A program made the position numbers and the translations under genes. Source: Margaritifera margaritifera (lineage: Eukaryota; Mollusca; Bivalvia; Unionida; Margaritiferidae). From it: a DNA stretch of 64,000 nucleotides. The notes beneath the pieces are model-generated. The model did not search any database and was not told the origin of the DNA. It was given only the letters and a program-made list of their open reading frames with translations. Below, piece after piece: positions 27,594 through 39,186 of this stretch. How positions within the stretch are numbered: position 1 is the first letter of the stretch; each line of letters starts with the position of its first letter. Location of the stretch: assembly GCA_029931535.1 (NCBI GenBank), contig JAQPZY010001256.1, positions 1,768,001 through 1,832,000 of the forward strand. Direction: 5' to 3'.

Positions 27594-29661
27594 CAGTGGT
27601 TCCCAAACCCTGGGTCACGACCCAAACGAGCATCGTGATGACCCTCATGATCCTATACCAGGAATCGCGCTGGGCATCGCCAATGTCGCAAATTGCGATT
27701 TTTTTTCCTGATTGGCGACAAAATATACCATCTGGCGATTTTTTGGGCGACAATGTTTTTGACTGTTAAAACTTGTTATAAAATCTTGGGTTTGAAGTGG
27801 AGGAATTCAATGGCACCATGAAAGGAAGCCGCAAACTTGGGTATACAATGCACTGGAATCTATCTATTATTACATAAACAAATCCTTTGTTCATATTGAC
27901 TGCTTATGCTGACATCTGGCCTGAGTACTGTATGCGGTGATACACTCCAATAGTCATGCTACCGGACTAGCTACAATTGACCAAACGACCGCTAATCCTT
28001 TTTTTTTTTGGGGGGGGGGGGGGGGAAAGTACCAGAAAAAAAACGTTTTGCTGAAACTTCAATCAAAGAAAACTGATTACCTTTGAAGCCCCAACCATTC
28101 TGTATAAATACAAAGTAAATGAAAAATAAAATTCAGACTCAATCAGAACTATATACTGTAATGGGTAAACGTAAGTTAGACTTTTCGTGTTCATCATCTC
28201 ATCCTAAGATTAAGTTAACAAAATTAACAGCATTTGGATTTAGTACATTTCTTGGCAGTTGGAAATTTGGGCGTCCGTGGCTGAGATATGATAGAAAATT
28301 AAAACTGATGTTCTGTGATATGTGTATCAAGGCGCAAGTCATCAATTCATTGTTTTTGAGGGAGAGGTGGTCGAAACATTTGCTGCATTTGGAATTGCTA
28401 CTATTACAGGAATAATTGCAAAAGGGGGGCTGGATTTTGTGTGTGTGTGAAAGGGTGGGGTGGGGTGCGTTTCATACTTTTCGGACAATCTTCAAGAATT
28501 TTACATTCAAACGATTAGGTCCATCCCGATTGAATATTTCCAAGGTTACCATTTATTCTCATACATAAATTGATTTTACGCAAATGTACAAGGCTTTCTT
28601 GCCCTATAAGAGGTAAACTATTTTCAATAAATCATATACACACAGGAGGCATACTTTCGATTTTCCGTGTGCTGATTATCCGTGTGTCAGTGCGGGCAAA
28701 AAAAAGAAGAAAATATTATAATGAAAACTAGTCTTGAGCGGTAGTCTTTAGAAACTTTAGAAAACTATATATGTACATAATAAGGCTTTGAGGCACACGA
28801 CAGGATGTATCAATCACACCCCTGTGACCCTATGACACTGAATATACATGGTTCTCGTCTAGCAAAGACAGGCAGCTTAACATTCTACTGTTCAGCCGAC
28901 ACAAGAAATTTACAAATAAATACTGAGTCTGTAATAAACTGGATACAGTGTATCATTTAATATGATAAAAAGTCGGTCAGTTTATACAACTGTTTAAAGA
29001 CAATTAAAAGGTAAGGCGGTCAGAGATAAACAGACACCTTTCAGAGATTGAATTGGCTCACAATAGCTAGGGTGATGTGTCATGTCAAATCATTTGAGCA
29101 CTGCTGAGGGAGAGCCCATTAGGCTAATTTGCATAGGTAAAGTACACTAAGTGGAACAACCCAATTTGTCTGAAGTTAAGTACATCAAAGAGAGAGAATC
29201 TAATGAGAATCGGCACGTACGAATGTGAAGGAGACTTCGACTCTGAAACTGCATTCAGCAAGTGGGCAGCCGTAAAATCACGACGCATACTCATGTGACA
29301 TTCGATTTTAGTATTTTTATGAAACAACATTTTAATAGTGCAAAACATCATAAATAAGCATACAAAACAGTGATGCAATTATTTATTCTGTAATATTGTG
29401 GTATTGTATTGTTTGCTGTCAATAAAGTAATAAATACTCCATCTTTTTCAATTTTCATTGCCTACTACATTAATAGACATGGAAAAATACTTACTCCTTG
29501 CTTGGCGACACTTTTTGAAAATTGGCGACAAAATATTGAGATTTGCGATTTTTTTGGTGACAACTTTTTTAAACCCAGCACCATCTGCTATACTGTTACT
29601 GCATTTTGGGTTTCAAAAGATGGTATTTAGGGTCATGATCAAAAAAGTGTGGGACCCACTG
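27594..29661 (+). mobile_element. hAT-like DNA transposon, transposase mostly lost
   Basis: The termini CAGTGGTTCCCAAAC and, inverted, CAGTGGGTCCCACAC are flanked by the perfect 8-base duplication CTTTAGAG (27586-27593 and 29662-29669), the hallmark of hAT insertions. Subterminal 'ggcgacaaaatat' and 'gcgattttttt' motifs occur near both ends. The element is 2068 bp, too short for a full transposase; a plus-strand frame at 28119-28415 keeps an N-terminal remnant. Confidence 0.9.
28119..28415 (+). pseudogene. hAT transposase N-terminal remnant (BED/TTF-type zinc finger start)
   Basis: A 98-codon frame inside the hAT-like element. Around residues 43-70 it reads F-G-W-F-RPWLRYD---K-MFCDMC, resembling the start of the TTF/BED-type zinc finger of hAT transposases. 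The frame ends before the catalytic core, and no continuation is seen in other frames, so it is a fragment of a non-autonomous element. Confidence 0.5.
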
Positions 29662-29669
29662 CTTTAGAG

Positions 29670-31700
29670 ATTTGGGGGGAAACATTAATACTGCTAGTGA
29701 TGGTGGACCTTGAACACTGCTTGAAAGGCTGGGATATATATAAGACATGTCCTGAAATAAATGTATTCATCCGCATTAGCCTAAATATAACAACAGGTGC
29801 TGCTGCTAGAGGGCGCTGGCAATCAAGATTAACATTTTCTCAAAATGGCAACCACATTATATCTGGTTCTTCACTTTCATATGTAAAAAGACGACAAGAT
29901 TACATCCGAATGCATTCATTTTTGAATGGTCAGCTGTTCATATTTGGCGTATATGACATCGGGGATTTTCTACAATATATTCAGCAGAAATAAACGACAA
30001 CAGAATTTTTCTAAATGCAGAAAAACTCATAAATTGAATGTATATACTATACGCTCACCTACGCCTCTTTTTCAAATACTTTGGAGTTCTTTTTACAAGA
30101 ATAATGTTAAAATGTGTGCAAATATTTGAATAAAACCCCAAATTATGTCTTTTTTAAAAGTCACCCTTGACAGTAAGAACCATAACTCTTCCTGGCAGGT
30201 GGCTATGTAAAAATGTAAACAATGACAACAGTACGACATCAATTGGGTTAAAAAGCACCAAAAAAATTCATTTTATGAAAAAGCAGGTGTTTATACCTAG
30301 GAATCAGTCAGTATACTAAATTTATTAGAAACTTTTGTTGTGTAATGTATTTTCGAGGTTGGACTCAACCTATGCAACTGTGCAATAGATATTATTATTG
30401 TCAGACCATCTACTCTTGGTAAGATTCTTATCTATATACACTGGTATTCATATTAAAAACATTTTATTTAGCATACGTGAATAAGAGGTAATAGTTAAAC
30501 CATTTTGCGGAATTTTGAAAAGAAAATCAATTCATGTAATTTTTGAATATTGTCATAATGAAGAATAGAAAATCAATCTATAGCATTTCTCTAATTAACA
30601 AACATAATCATAAATATTTCTTGAGAACCAACTCAGTGCCAGTTCCTTCTCTTTTTGATTCCACATTTTAGTACTTGCCTCTACTTCATGAACTGAAAAT
30701 AATGGTCAGAATAAATTTTTTTTTGGTCACTGATTTTAAAGATATGAAAATTGACCAAAATAATCTTATCATAATTAAATTTTAAAATAGCAATTTACTA
30801 AATTGTGTTTTCTGATCAATGTGATTATGTACAAGAACACTGTAATGTACATGTACATGTACTATTGGTTTTAAGAGTAAAACTTTTAATAATTTCAAAT
30901 TGTTTATGACTCAATAATATGGTATTTATTGCAAAAATGTGGGGGGGGGGGGCTTGATAAAAAGGCACAGAAAGGCTTAAGAACATATAAAAATTCAATT
31001 AATTCTTAAAGCTGAATGTTCGCAAAACATTTCTATATAACCATATGCAGGAAATATGCAAATTTCAGCTTGAAATAACATGAGGTAAAGAATTTGCAAA
31101 CGTGATCAAAGACCAATATTAAAAACGGTGGATGGTGCATGTGCTCCTGTAAATTTATTTCAAAAGACATCATAAAGATAAGTTCATTTTTGGAATTCTG
31201 CACACACAAATTATGCAGAAAACATTCCATTTTCATATATTCTATAATTCTGAAAAAAAAATCATCCCCTGTTTCTACTAAATATAATCCTATTCAAGAC
31301 TTATTCTGTGGTATTCCGAATTTCCTCTGACCTTTCCCACCAATTTTAGATATTCTGACATGTCAAAAAGTTTAAAATGGGGTGGGAAAGGTCAAAGGAA
31401 ACAAGAACTATAATTATGTGGATGTTCACACTGGTGTGGACCAAAGTGTCAAAACGATCACAAGTTTCCAAGATGTTGGAAATGCAACTAATACTTACTT
31501 TCTCAATTCTGTGAACCAGAAAGCTGCATCAGGTAAAGCTCAGGCCAGTTAAGAGATATGACACTGACCGGAAACCCAGAAACAGTGAGTTTACGCACGT
31601 TCACACTCCAAACCTTGACCTAAGACTTAACGACTGTATAATGTATTCCTGCATTCGGAACAACCTATTTCTCCCAGACAAAAAAAAAATGACAATCGCA
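29670..31700. other. no gene recognised
   Basis: AT-rich sequence without a credible coding frame; small frames are short and lack domain signatures. Confidence 0.6.
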
Positions 31701-31849
31701 ATATCCTCGGTCTTTTCCATCACATGCTAGACAAAAACCTCAAGTCTCTTAGACTTGGTCCCCTGTCGTACGTTTACATAAAGTTAGATAAAGAGACGAT
31801 AATGTTCCGAATGAAAAATATGCCGCAGGTCCATTCGGGACTTTCGCGG

Positions 31850-32795
31850 CTATTTTATGCGAGGGAAATATATGCTTCGGATGTATGTCGGCGCAGTAAT
31901 TTTCAGAAGATCAGATATATTGTTCGCCAGAAATTTCTCCGCAAAAAAGGAAACACAATCTATTCAGACCACCTTGGTTATTTCTACGATTAGATTGACT
32001 GTGGGATTCATTCGCAACTTCGAGGTCAATCGAATGGATCATACCTCGAATGTATGTGGATTTTTCCCATTTGGACCACTTTTGCTATTTACGAAACAAG
32101 GATTGACCGAGAAGTTACGACTGATCGAACTATTTTTATCATTCGTAACATCTCGGTCAATCCTTTAGTCAATCCATATGGCCTTAGACCACAATTAATT
32201 TTCCTATATAGTCTCTACATTTGTTCGTCAGTACTGAACTTTCCACTGTGTCCAAATCCTAATAAATCATATGTTGCTTTAAAGTATCTTCAAAGATGAA
32301 CTCACGCTGAAGTTCCTTGTCATAGGTTAACCGGCATTCCTCTGCGAGGCTGGACTGTAAACAAAGCAACGTGCAATGAGTCACAGATTTCACTTCCGGA
32401 TCATCACCAATGCCTCATTACACAATGTGCACTGTCGCAAAAATACACACAGACAACCACACTATAATGCTCATATTCTAAGCAATAACCAATTTCCTTG
32501 AACCGGAAGTATTAATTGTGACCTGATTCCAAATGCAGAAATAGCCAATGTGGTCCTGATAGACTGGGGTTTCTTTTTCGCGGATAAATTTTCGGCGAAC
32601 AAAATATATGATTTTTCTGTAAAGTACTGCACCGGCATACATCCGAGACATAATTTTGTCCTGCAGAAATTGCCGAGGTTGTTCTGAATGTGTAGGCTTG
32701 GTCAACAGGTTACGAATGAACCAAAAATAGTTCGATCGTACGTAACTCCTCGGTCAATCCTTGTTTCGTAAATGGCCAAAGTGGCCCGAAGGGTA
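31850..32795. repeat. two inverted repeat pairs
   Basis: 31856-32000 recurs inverted at about 32480-32690 (shared 'cggatgtatgtcggcgcagt'-like and 'tgttcgccagaaatt' text). 32060-32165 recurs inverted at about 32700-32790 (shared 'cgaaacaaggattgaccgag'). The two copies are each inverted but not in simple palindromic order. They look like two copies of an unknown repeat in opposite orientation. Confidence 0.75.
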
Positions 32796-33218
32796 GCTAT
32801 CGACGTACATTAGGGTACAAGAATAAGGTTGGTACTTTAGAAAAGTACCAATAGAGGACGCAAGGATGATGGCATGTAAAAAAGTTGTAACTGAGTTTTT
32901 ACACAGTGATGAAATAAAGCTGAATGGAAGAACATAACATACGTGCATTAGCATAAATAATAATTTGAGGCGATGATGACATATAAGTATGCTTATTAAG
33001 TATGAAAAATATAACTGGAGAGTAGGGCATGTTGGTTCTGACATAAGATTTCACAATTTTAGCATATTTCAATACTAAAAAAGTTAAGGTTGTTAAATAT
33101 TTAAAAGTCACGATTCATCAACTAAATATAATAGACCCAGATGTTTGTGCTGTTCTTTCATTAATCAAAATACTTATTTCAGTAGCATTAATACCACAGA
33201 AACACTTAAGATGCGTTA

Positions 33219-33527
33219 TAATACTAACTGTGCAAACATCTAATGTTATTTATTTGATAACTTGTCAAAAGAAATATGTTGGACAAGTATCAAAACGCAC
33301 GAACATAGACTTGACATAAATAACTTTATTGATACATCTTTGTTTAATCTCATGTCTCCACACACTTTAATAATGGCTTCCATAATTTACAAGATGTTTC
33401 ATTTAAGGTAATTCATATTGATAATTCGGAAATGGAAGGTCTGTTAAAAGAAACATATTGGATTCACCGTCTGGATACTATCTATCCAAAGGTCTAAATT
33501 CTAAGATTACATATGAACTTGATTGAT
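33219..33527 (+). pseudogene. GIY-YIG endonuclease remnant of a Penelope-like element
   Basis: Across broken plus-strand frames one reads SNVIYLITCQKKYVGQVSKR, the GIY-YIG start of Penelope-like proteins. Downstream comes an L-KETYWIHRLDT--P-GLN-K-type C-terminal motif, with a frame change near 33490. Stops and shifts make it non-functional. It is a different copy from the minus-strand element that follows. Confidence 0.6.
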
Positions 33528-33768
33528 AAATTTATTTTACTTTGTCACTTCTATTGTTATTGGTGTGGGTCAGAAACATATTCTCAATAACTGGCTTGGT
33601 TGGGCTGAACCCGCTTTAAAGCATTTTATCTACAATGTTGTTGTGTATTTCTACTTCTCAACAGTAACCTACACAACTCATTTTTTTTTTTTTTTTTTTT
33701 GTCATAACATTTTATTGTCATGTTTACATCATAAAAGATACAAGAATGTATTCACACTAATATGTACA

Positions 33769-33770
<2 letters not shown>

Positions 33771-33826
<56 letters not shown>
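33771..33826. repeat. (AT)n microsatellite
   Basis: An uninterrupted AT dinucleotide run at the outer edge of the Penelope-associated inverted repeat. Confidence 0.95.
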
Positions 33827-33830
<4 letters not shown>

Positions 33831-34107
33831 TCAATAAACTGACAACGAACAGTGCAAAACCAGTTTTTAACTAGCCTAAGGGCTTTCGGCTCTAACTGAG
33901 TCTTTATCAAAGGCAAACACAAAACAGACATAAAACAAATAATTAACACAAAAAGCGTTGAAATTACAAACGTTTACATAACTAGTTCTAATGGAATGAA
34001 ATGAAAATGTTTGATGTTTCGTCTAGTTGGCTTCAGCGCCATCTGTTTTTTTTTTATTTGCGTGTTGTTGTCCTTATTCTAGTCTTCTTGGTTTAAGCAG
34101 CTTGGTT

Positions 34108-35426
34108 TCAGTGTTCTATCCAGTAAGATTCCTTTTCTTTCCTGGTTTCGGAACTCCATTTGGGGTTGTGAGCAATTTCAGTCAGAGTTACATCACTGAA
34201 AGTGTGGTCAGTGGAAGAGAAGTGTTCTGCAACTGGACTTCTGTCCAGCTTCTTTGTCATCCAATCAGATCTGTGAAGATTGATCCTTTTGTGTAGCTTT
34301 TCAGTTTCTCCGACATACTGAAGGCCGCAGATCTTACATGTAATGCGATAAATTACATTCTGTTTTACACGTTCTGTTTGGACCATGTATATTCAGTTTT
34401 TCGCCCGTTGCAGTGCTAGAGAATATGCTGGTCTCTATCATATGCTGACAGGTTTTGCACCTTTTATCACCACAGGGACCAGATTTGCTAGGATTGTCTT
34501 GGCTTGTGATTAGCATTAGCTTCGTTCTGACTAGAATGTCTTTGCGTTTTTTTTGGTCTGTGGTAGGCTACTACTGGTTTGTTCGGGAAGATTAACTTTA
34601 GTGTGTCACAAGATTCCACGATGGGCCAGTGTTTCTGGATGATTCTACCTACTTTGGGATTGTCTGGATTTTAGGTCAGGATATATTGTACCCGATCAAC
34701 CTTTTCCTCCCCTCTATATTTTAGTAGGTAATTGCGGTTTGTTTGTTTAGCCCTTTGTGTTGTCCCCACTATCAGGCCTTTGTCGTAGCATCGGTTCATC
34801 AAATGTTCAGATAACTCTTCAGATCTTTTTTGAAATGTTTCATCGTCGGAGCAAATTCTACGTATTCTCAGCGCCTGGTGATACGGGATGTTCCGAATGC
34901 AATGTTTTGGATGACAGCTGGATGGGAGAAGATACTGGTGTTTATCGGTTGGTTTGGAGTAGATGTCTGCATGGAGTTTGTTTTCTACCAGTCTGGTTGT
35001 TGTGTCCATGGAAGCGTGGTTTGAGTTGGAGATTTCTGCCGTGAATTTTATTGAAGGATAGAAGTTGTTTGCTTTTGATATGAAGTCATCTAGATTTTCT
35101 CTTCCATGTTGCCACATCATTTCTATATCATCGATGAAGCGTACCCACTGGTATGGTGTAAGTTCCACCGATGCTAAAAGTTGACCCTCCAGTCTTCCCA
35201 TAAAGATATTAGCATACGAGGAGTCCATTTTTGTACCCATTGGGGTTCCATTAATTTGGAGGTAGTTTTCTTCATTTAATACAAAATTATTGAGTCTTAG
35301 GACAAGCTCCAGAAGTTTAACTAGGAAATGAGTAGGCGGATCGTCTACAGTTCTTGTTTCCCGTGCTTCCTTACACGCCTGTATCCCTTCACTGTGCGGT
35401 ATATTAGTAATGAGGGATAACCGCAT
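34108..35426 (-). pseudogene. Penelope-like reverse transcriptase with GIY-YIG endonuclease, broken
   Basis: The frame at 34671-35426 starts at RT motif A (SL-TNIPHSEG), then shows the INGTPMGTKMDSSYANIFM block and the catalytic FIDDIEMMW motif. The RT N-terminus is missing. After a stop at 34671-34673 homology continues in another frame (about 34334-34516, with GDKRCKTCQHM) and then in 34108-34386, which carries the GIY-YIG domain (VIYRITCKICGLQYVGET and a Glu-rich end with SYWIEH). Two breaks separate the three pieces; one lies in an A-run near 34545. In intact relatives the RT copies RNA and the endonuclease nicks the target. Confidence 0.88.
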
Positions 35427-35454
35427 ATTACACCAATTTACATTTTAAAACAAC

Positions 35455-37098
35455 TGTCACGGAATTGTATGATTTATATCAATATGTATATGTGATCAAA
35501 AATGTATTCGGGTTTCGTTTCCGACTAGAGCGTTACTCGAGGGTTGTTTATTTTTTCGGCTCTAGTTATTTTGAAATACTGAGCGCGATTCACCCCATGC
35601 TGCACGTGCAAATTGCCTGCAGTGAAAACCTAAGTACCTAGCTGCTGCGCATATCTGTCACAGCTAGGGTACATATAGAGAAAATTCTCTATAAACAAAT
35701 TACACTACGACGAGTCTTGTCAGAAAGTTTACCTCTTTACGGGAGCAAATCTTCAGCTGTAGAGGTATGTAAAATTTAAGATAGTATTCTTTATCACTAT
35801 TCGTTTTATATGACATAATTGTTTCATATATTAGATGTTTTAGAATTTATTCTAAATTCAACAGAGAGTCAATACCTAGGTCATACAACGCCATGATATT
35901 AGAAATACTATAGTCTGGTTCAAGTTAGCTATTTGTTGTAACTGAACAGACGGATTTTATTTAATTATACGCAGCATGCTTTGAATTATTAATGTAATGT
36001 GTAACGAGATGTAATTCATGTGCGCGCATGCGCAACATATATCAATGCAAAAGTACTAACCGTGTCATATGTACTACACGGTTTAGTTGTTATACTTTTA
36101 GCTGCCTTTGTGTGCTGCCTTTGTGTGCTGCCCTTGTGTGGTGCCTTTGCGTGCTGCCTTGTGTGCTGCCTTGTGTGGTGCATTGTGTGGTGCTTGTGTG
36201 CCTTATATATGGTTTGGTGTTGTGGAGTCGCAGAACTGTGTGGTTTCTTGTGACGTATACGCTGTGTCTGGTGACGTTGGTTCGGAAGAGTGTACTGGTT
36301 TTCTCGATGCGAGGGACCAATGCTTCTCGACCAGCGGGTCTGTGTTAATGTGAAGGCTCTCGAGGGATCCTTCAACAGACTGGGAGGAGTGGACCATGCG
36401 TGGTGGCTCCTTGACCATTGAGTAGAGCGGGTGGAACCGGAGATACATCTTGGACGTCAAATGGGCGCCCACGATAGTTATATATATATTACGTGTTCCA
36501 TTTTATTGTTATTCTCACTATTGCTATCTGAGCAAAATTACATGTATTCACATTTCAATATCGCTATATGTGTGATAGATTCATAATTTCATGCATTCTC
36601 ATTTCAATATCGTTATATGAACGACAGACTCATAATTTCATGCATTCCCATTTCAATATCGTTATATGAACGACAGATTCATAAATCCATAATATTCCAA
36701 TATCGCTTGATGAATTGATAAATTGATGAGTTAACAGATTGATGAATAATTGAGTATTACATTGATAAGTGCATAAATTACATGCTTTGGTCACCCTTGT
36801 TACTCAATAATACCTTGTTTATATTAGGGTGTAGATCATATACTCTTATTTGTTGATTGGTGATAGGATGTTATTCACGTTTGTTTAAAATTCCATTCGT
36901 TCAGCTTTGATTTTTCTCGTTGAGTTACTTGTTGTTGATAGTTCCATGTTAGGAACTTTATAATTTTCCTTATCTTTTTGTTATAATGGTGTCAGATTTG
37001 TTCATCTTTAAATTGCGTTTATAAATAAACATCTTATTAACGCAGTTGCTTTCGGTGTCTTCACTAATCCAGTCCCAACCCGGCTTCATCCTGTGACA
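35455..37098. mobile_element. solo LTR (1644 bp) of an LTR retrotransposon
   Basis: It begins TGTCACGG and ends CCTGTGACA. The 5-base duplication ACAAC flanks it (35450-35454 and 37099-37103). Inside are a CTATAAAC box near 35690 and an AATAAA signal near 37023, as expected for LTR promoter and polyadenylation signals. A simple 'gtgtgctgcctttgtg' repeat sits at about 36105-36200. No gag or pol sequence is present, so this is probably a recombined solo LTR. Confidence 0.85.
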
Positions 37099-37372
37099 AC
37101 AACAGATGGTGTTATGTCTCCTTCCTTTGTAGGTCAATACCAACTAGTTTACAACATCATCAGTCAAGCTGAAGCCAACTAGACGAAACATCAAACATTT
37201 TCATTAATACCATTAGAAATTGTTATGTAAACTTTTGTAATTTCAACGCTTTTGTGTATTTATTATTTGTCTTGTCTCTGTTTTGTGTTTGCCTTTGATA
37301 AAGTCTCAGAGTCGAAAGAGATTAGGCTAGTTAAAAAATGGTTTTACACTGTTCGTTGTCAGTTTATTGCTT

Positions 37373-37905
37373 TTATCTTAATCAATCCCTGACACACGCG
37401 ATCCCTTGCTGGATCCAGTGTACTTGAAAGGACTGTTATTCGCCATATGATTTGTATTCTTTATATATATATATGAGTAAATAATAAAATAATATTATCA
37501 GACAGGTTAGAGAATTGTAATTCGCACTCCGCGGCGGGTCACGGCACCCATCGCCTTGCCTGTAAGCACCAACCCCTATACCAACTCGACCATGCACACA
37601 TCACCAAAGAATGATGCTGCAAAGTCGGTGGTATAGGCGTCCGTGCGTAGCAGACATACCCGCATTTCGACCCAGTAATTAATTCTCATCTAAGTACACA
37701 GTCCATCTGGATTCCTACTACAGAAATCGAGGTATACAGAAGTTTGTACTCACAATGATCTTTTATTTTTTGAAACTTATTTTATACTGGAGATCGGTGT
37801 ACACTGAAGGTAACATATTGTGTATTGTGATTGGGACGACGCACTCGTTTGTCGTAGACGATCGGATACACTTTTTCCAAGGGTCGACTGACAATTTTAT
37901 GATCT
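37373..37905. other. no gene recognised
   Basis: Short interval between the Penelope-like element and the Polinton. It holds a GC-richer tract (37530-37675) with tRNA-like box motifs but no convincing SINE or tRNA. Confidence 0.5.
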
Positions 37906-37911
37906 GACACA
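37906..37911. repeat. target-site duplication GACACA (left)
   Basis: GACACA directly precedes the AGTAGTAG terminus and is repeated at 60703-60708 directly after the other terminus. Polintons make 6-base duplications. Confidence 0.93.
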
Positions 37912-38067
37912 AGTAGTAGAGGGGGGGGGGGGGACTGACACCCAAACTTTTAAGGGGAGGCACTTGAGACCCATACGGGAAGTTAACATTGTGGGCCTCA
38001 AGTGCCCCCTAGGTACAGAGGGGGGCTCTATGGGTACGTACGGGAATTTATCATAGCGGGGGTCGCA

Positions 38068-38160
38068 CCGTATGTAGTGACGAAGACAACGTCCTCTACC
38101 ATCAAAACTGGGGTGGGGTGTTTTGATAGTAGAGGACGTTGTCTTCGTCACTACATACGG
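38068..38160. repeat. long hairpin inside left TIR
   Basis: The 41-base arms 38068-38108 and 38120-38160 are complementary except for one position and are separated by an 11-base G/T loop (TGGGGTGGGGT). The same structure is kept in the right TIR. It could be a replication, recombination or packaging signal; nothing in the sequence decides this. Confidence 0.93.
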
Positions 38161-38196
38161 GGTGTGGGGACACTTGGCAATGGTGGGAATAATTAA

Positions 38197-38231
38197 TCTT
38201 TCTTGAAAAATGGGTGGTCCTGATAAGGACC
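38197..38231 (-). terminator. histone-type 3' stem-loop with downstream element, gene 38247-38840
   Basis: Read on the minus strand, GGTCCTTATCAGGACC (38216-38231) forms a 6-bp stem with a 4-base loop. ACCCA follows, then CAAGAAAGA (38197-38205) ten bases after the stem. This matches the architecture of replication-dependent histone mRNA ends (stem-loop, ACCCA, U7-binding element). It starts 15 bases after the stop codon. Confidence 0.8.
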
Positions 38232-38246
38232 ATTGGAGGAAGATTA

Positions 38247-38840
38247 TTATTTCCTCCAACATTGGGTAAAGAAAGTTAGGAAGGTGGTGTGAGATCTTTT
38301 TTTCTTGGTTGGAAGTGTTGGTGAATCAGGTAGCCAGTCAGGATGTTTCATCCGCCTGAACTTATCCTGGATTTTCATCCAATTTAAATTCAGGCGTTCG
38401 AATTCCTTTTCTTTCCTGGCCTGTTCTTTCTTGGATCGTTCAAGAGCCCACAAGATCTTAATGTGGGTTACTTCCTTTTCTAAAACTTTCTTTAACAATA
38501 CCTTCACCATGTGAAGGTTCACCTCTTCGCGCCTGACATTACTGGCGGGTGGATAAATATAACAATGTTCCTGAACTCGGTTCAGGAAGTACTCCACCTC
38601 ATCCAGTAAATCCAGGCTCTTCTTGATGAACCCCACACGGCAAGGGGTTGAGGAAGTTTTTTGTCTTTCCTCCACCAAGACATCAGTCACCAACCTTCTC
38701 GCTGAAGTGAGAGCCGCTAGTTGGCTGGTGACGTATGGTTTGGTGGCAGGATATCTCCACCAATACTCCAACCTTTCCATCAAGGACTCCACATCCACCA
38801 TTCTATCCCAAGCTTCTTGTAACAATTCAACAGAGTTCAT
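38247..38840 (-). CDS. left-end helical protein of unknown function, 197 aa
   Basis: The outermost left gene of the Polinton, read towards the left terminus. It is not recognised. The protein is almost wholly helical and charged: residues 1-60 hold several W/Y/L heptad-like segments, and residues 105-165 a long charged helix rich in K/E (VLLKKVLEKEV...KEQARKEKEFERL). The C-terminus is basic with KKKRS near residue 178. Upstream on its strand is a TATA box with the conserved early block (38884-38910), and a histone-type stem-loop follows the stop by 15 bases. The gene at 60031-60276 holds the mirror position at the right end. An early regulatory role is only inferred from position and signals. 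Confidence 0.8.
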   Translation of the reverse strand: MNSVELLQEAWDRMVDVESLMERLEYWWRYPATKPYVTSQLAALTSARRLVTDVLVEERQKTSSTPCRVGFIKKSLDLLDEVEYFLNRVQEHCYIYPPASNVRREEVNLHMVKVLLKKVLEKEVTHIKILWALERSKKEQARKEKEFERLNLNWMKIQDKFRRMKHPDWLPDSPTLPTKKKRSHTTFLTFFTQCWRK

Positions 38841-38883
38841 TCTTGTAGAGTGAAAGTGTGAATGGTGAAACTGTGGAAGGCAC

Positions 38884-38910
38884 CTCTTTATATGCTAGAA
38901 GCGCGGACGT
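38884..38910 (-). promoter_or_regulatory. early-type promoter: conserved block + TATA
   Basis: On the minus strand ACGTCCGCGCTTCTAG is followed directly by CATATAAAGAGG. Nearly the same block and spacing stand before 60031 (59963-59987) and at 57642-57668. The start codon of the 197-aa gene lies about 50 bases downstream. Confidence 0.75.
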
Positions 38911-39131
38911 GATGGAAAACATCCCCCTTTTTTTTCCCCCCAAAAAACCATACATACAAACAAAACACACAACACACTATCCTTTTTTTTTTTTATATCA
39001 AACACAAACTTACACACACCATAATCATACAAGAGGAAAAGGTTTTTTTTTGTTTGGTGGGTAAAAAAAACCCAACACAAATCATATAAACATATAAAAC
39101 ACAAATATATATGGCAATCATTGAAAATTAA
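38911..39131. other. left subterminal spacer, mirror of the right spacer
   Basis: Low-complexity A/C- and T-rich sequence with no gene. Read inverted, it matches blocks of 59440-59960 in the same order (a 'gccatatat' block, 'gttttatatgttt', 'cccacc-aac', 'ccttttcc-cttgtatg', 'gatgttttcc'). The two ends of the element were therefore duplicated inversely beyond the TIR. Confidence 0.7.
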
Positions 39132-39168
39132 TCTTTTCTTTGAAAAATGGGTGGCCCTTAAAAGGACC
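39132..39168 (-). terminator. histone-type 3' stem-loop, gene 39187-39420
   Basis: On the minus strand GGTCCTTTTAAGGGCC (39153-39168) forms a 6-bp stem (one G-U pair) with a TTTA loop, then ACCCATTTTT and CAAAGAAAAGA (39132-39142). It begins 18 bases after the stop codon. Confidence 0.78.
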
Positions 39169-39186
39169 TTTTTTTTTGCTATATTT

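Larger units (their letters stand above)
33826..37372 (-). mobile_element. Penelope-like retroelement with inverted flanking repeats, 5'-truncated, split by a solo LTR
   Basis: About 210 bases at 33826-34036 recur inverted at 37165-37372 (shared 'aataaactgacaacgaacag', 'tatcaaaggcaaacacaaaa' and 'gatgtttcgtctagttggct'). Penelope-like elements often carry such terminal repeats in direct or inverted order. Between them lie reverse transcriptase and GIY-YIG remnants on the minus strand (34108-35426) and a later 1644-bp LTR insertion (35455-37098). Confidence 0.82.
37912..38237 (+). repeat. left terminal inverted repeat of the Polinton
   Basis: About 326 bases, nearly identical in inverse to 60351-60702. 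It includes a G-run after AGTAGTAGA, direct repeats of CACTTGAGACCC-type text, a 41-bp-arm hairpin (38068-38160) and, at its inner edge, a histone-type stem-loop serving the outermost gene. Confidence 0.95.

Noticed and set aside
36016..36472. Overlapping frames on both strands in the solo LTR
   Set aside because: They arise from a low-complexity GTGTGCTGCC repeat; no gag- or pol-like signature is present.
37530..37680. tRNA-like A-box and B-box motifs on both strands
   Set aside because: 'tggtataggcg' and 'atttcgaccca' are suggestive of a tRNA-derived SINE, but no cloverleaf, tail or target duplication could be found.
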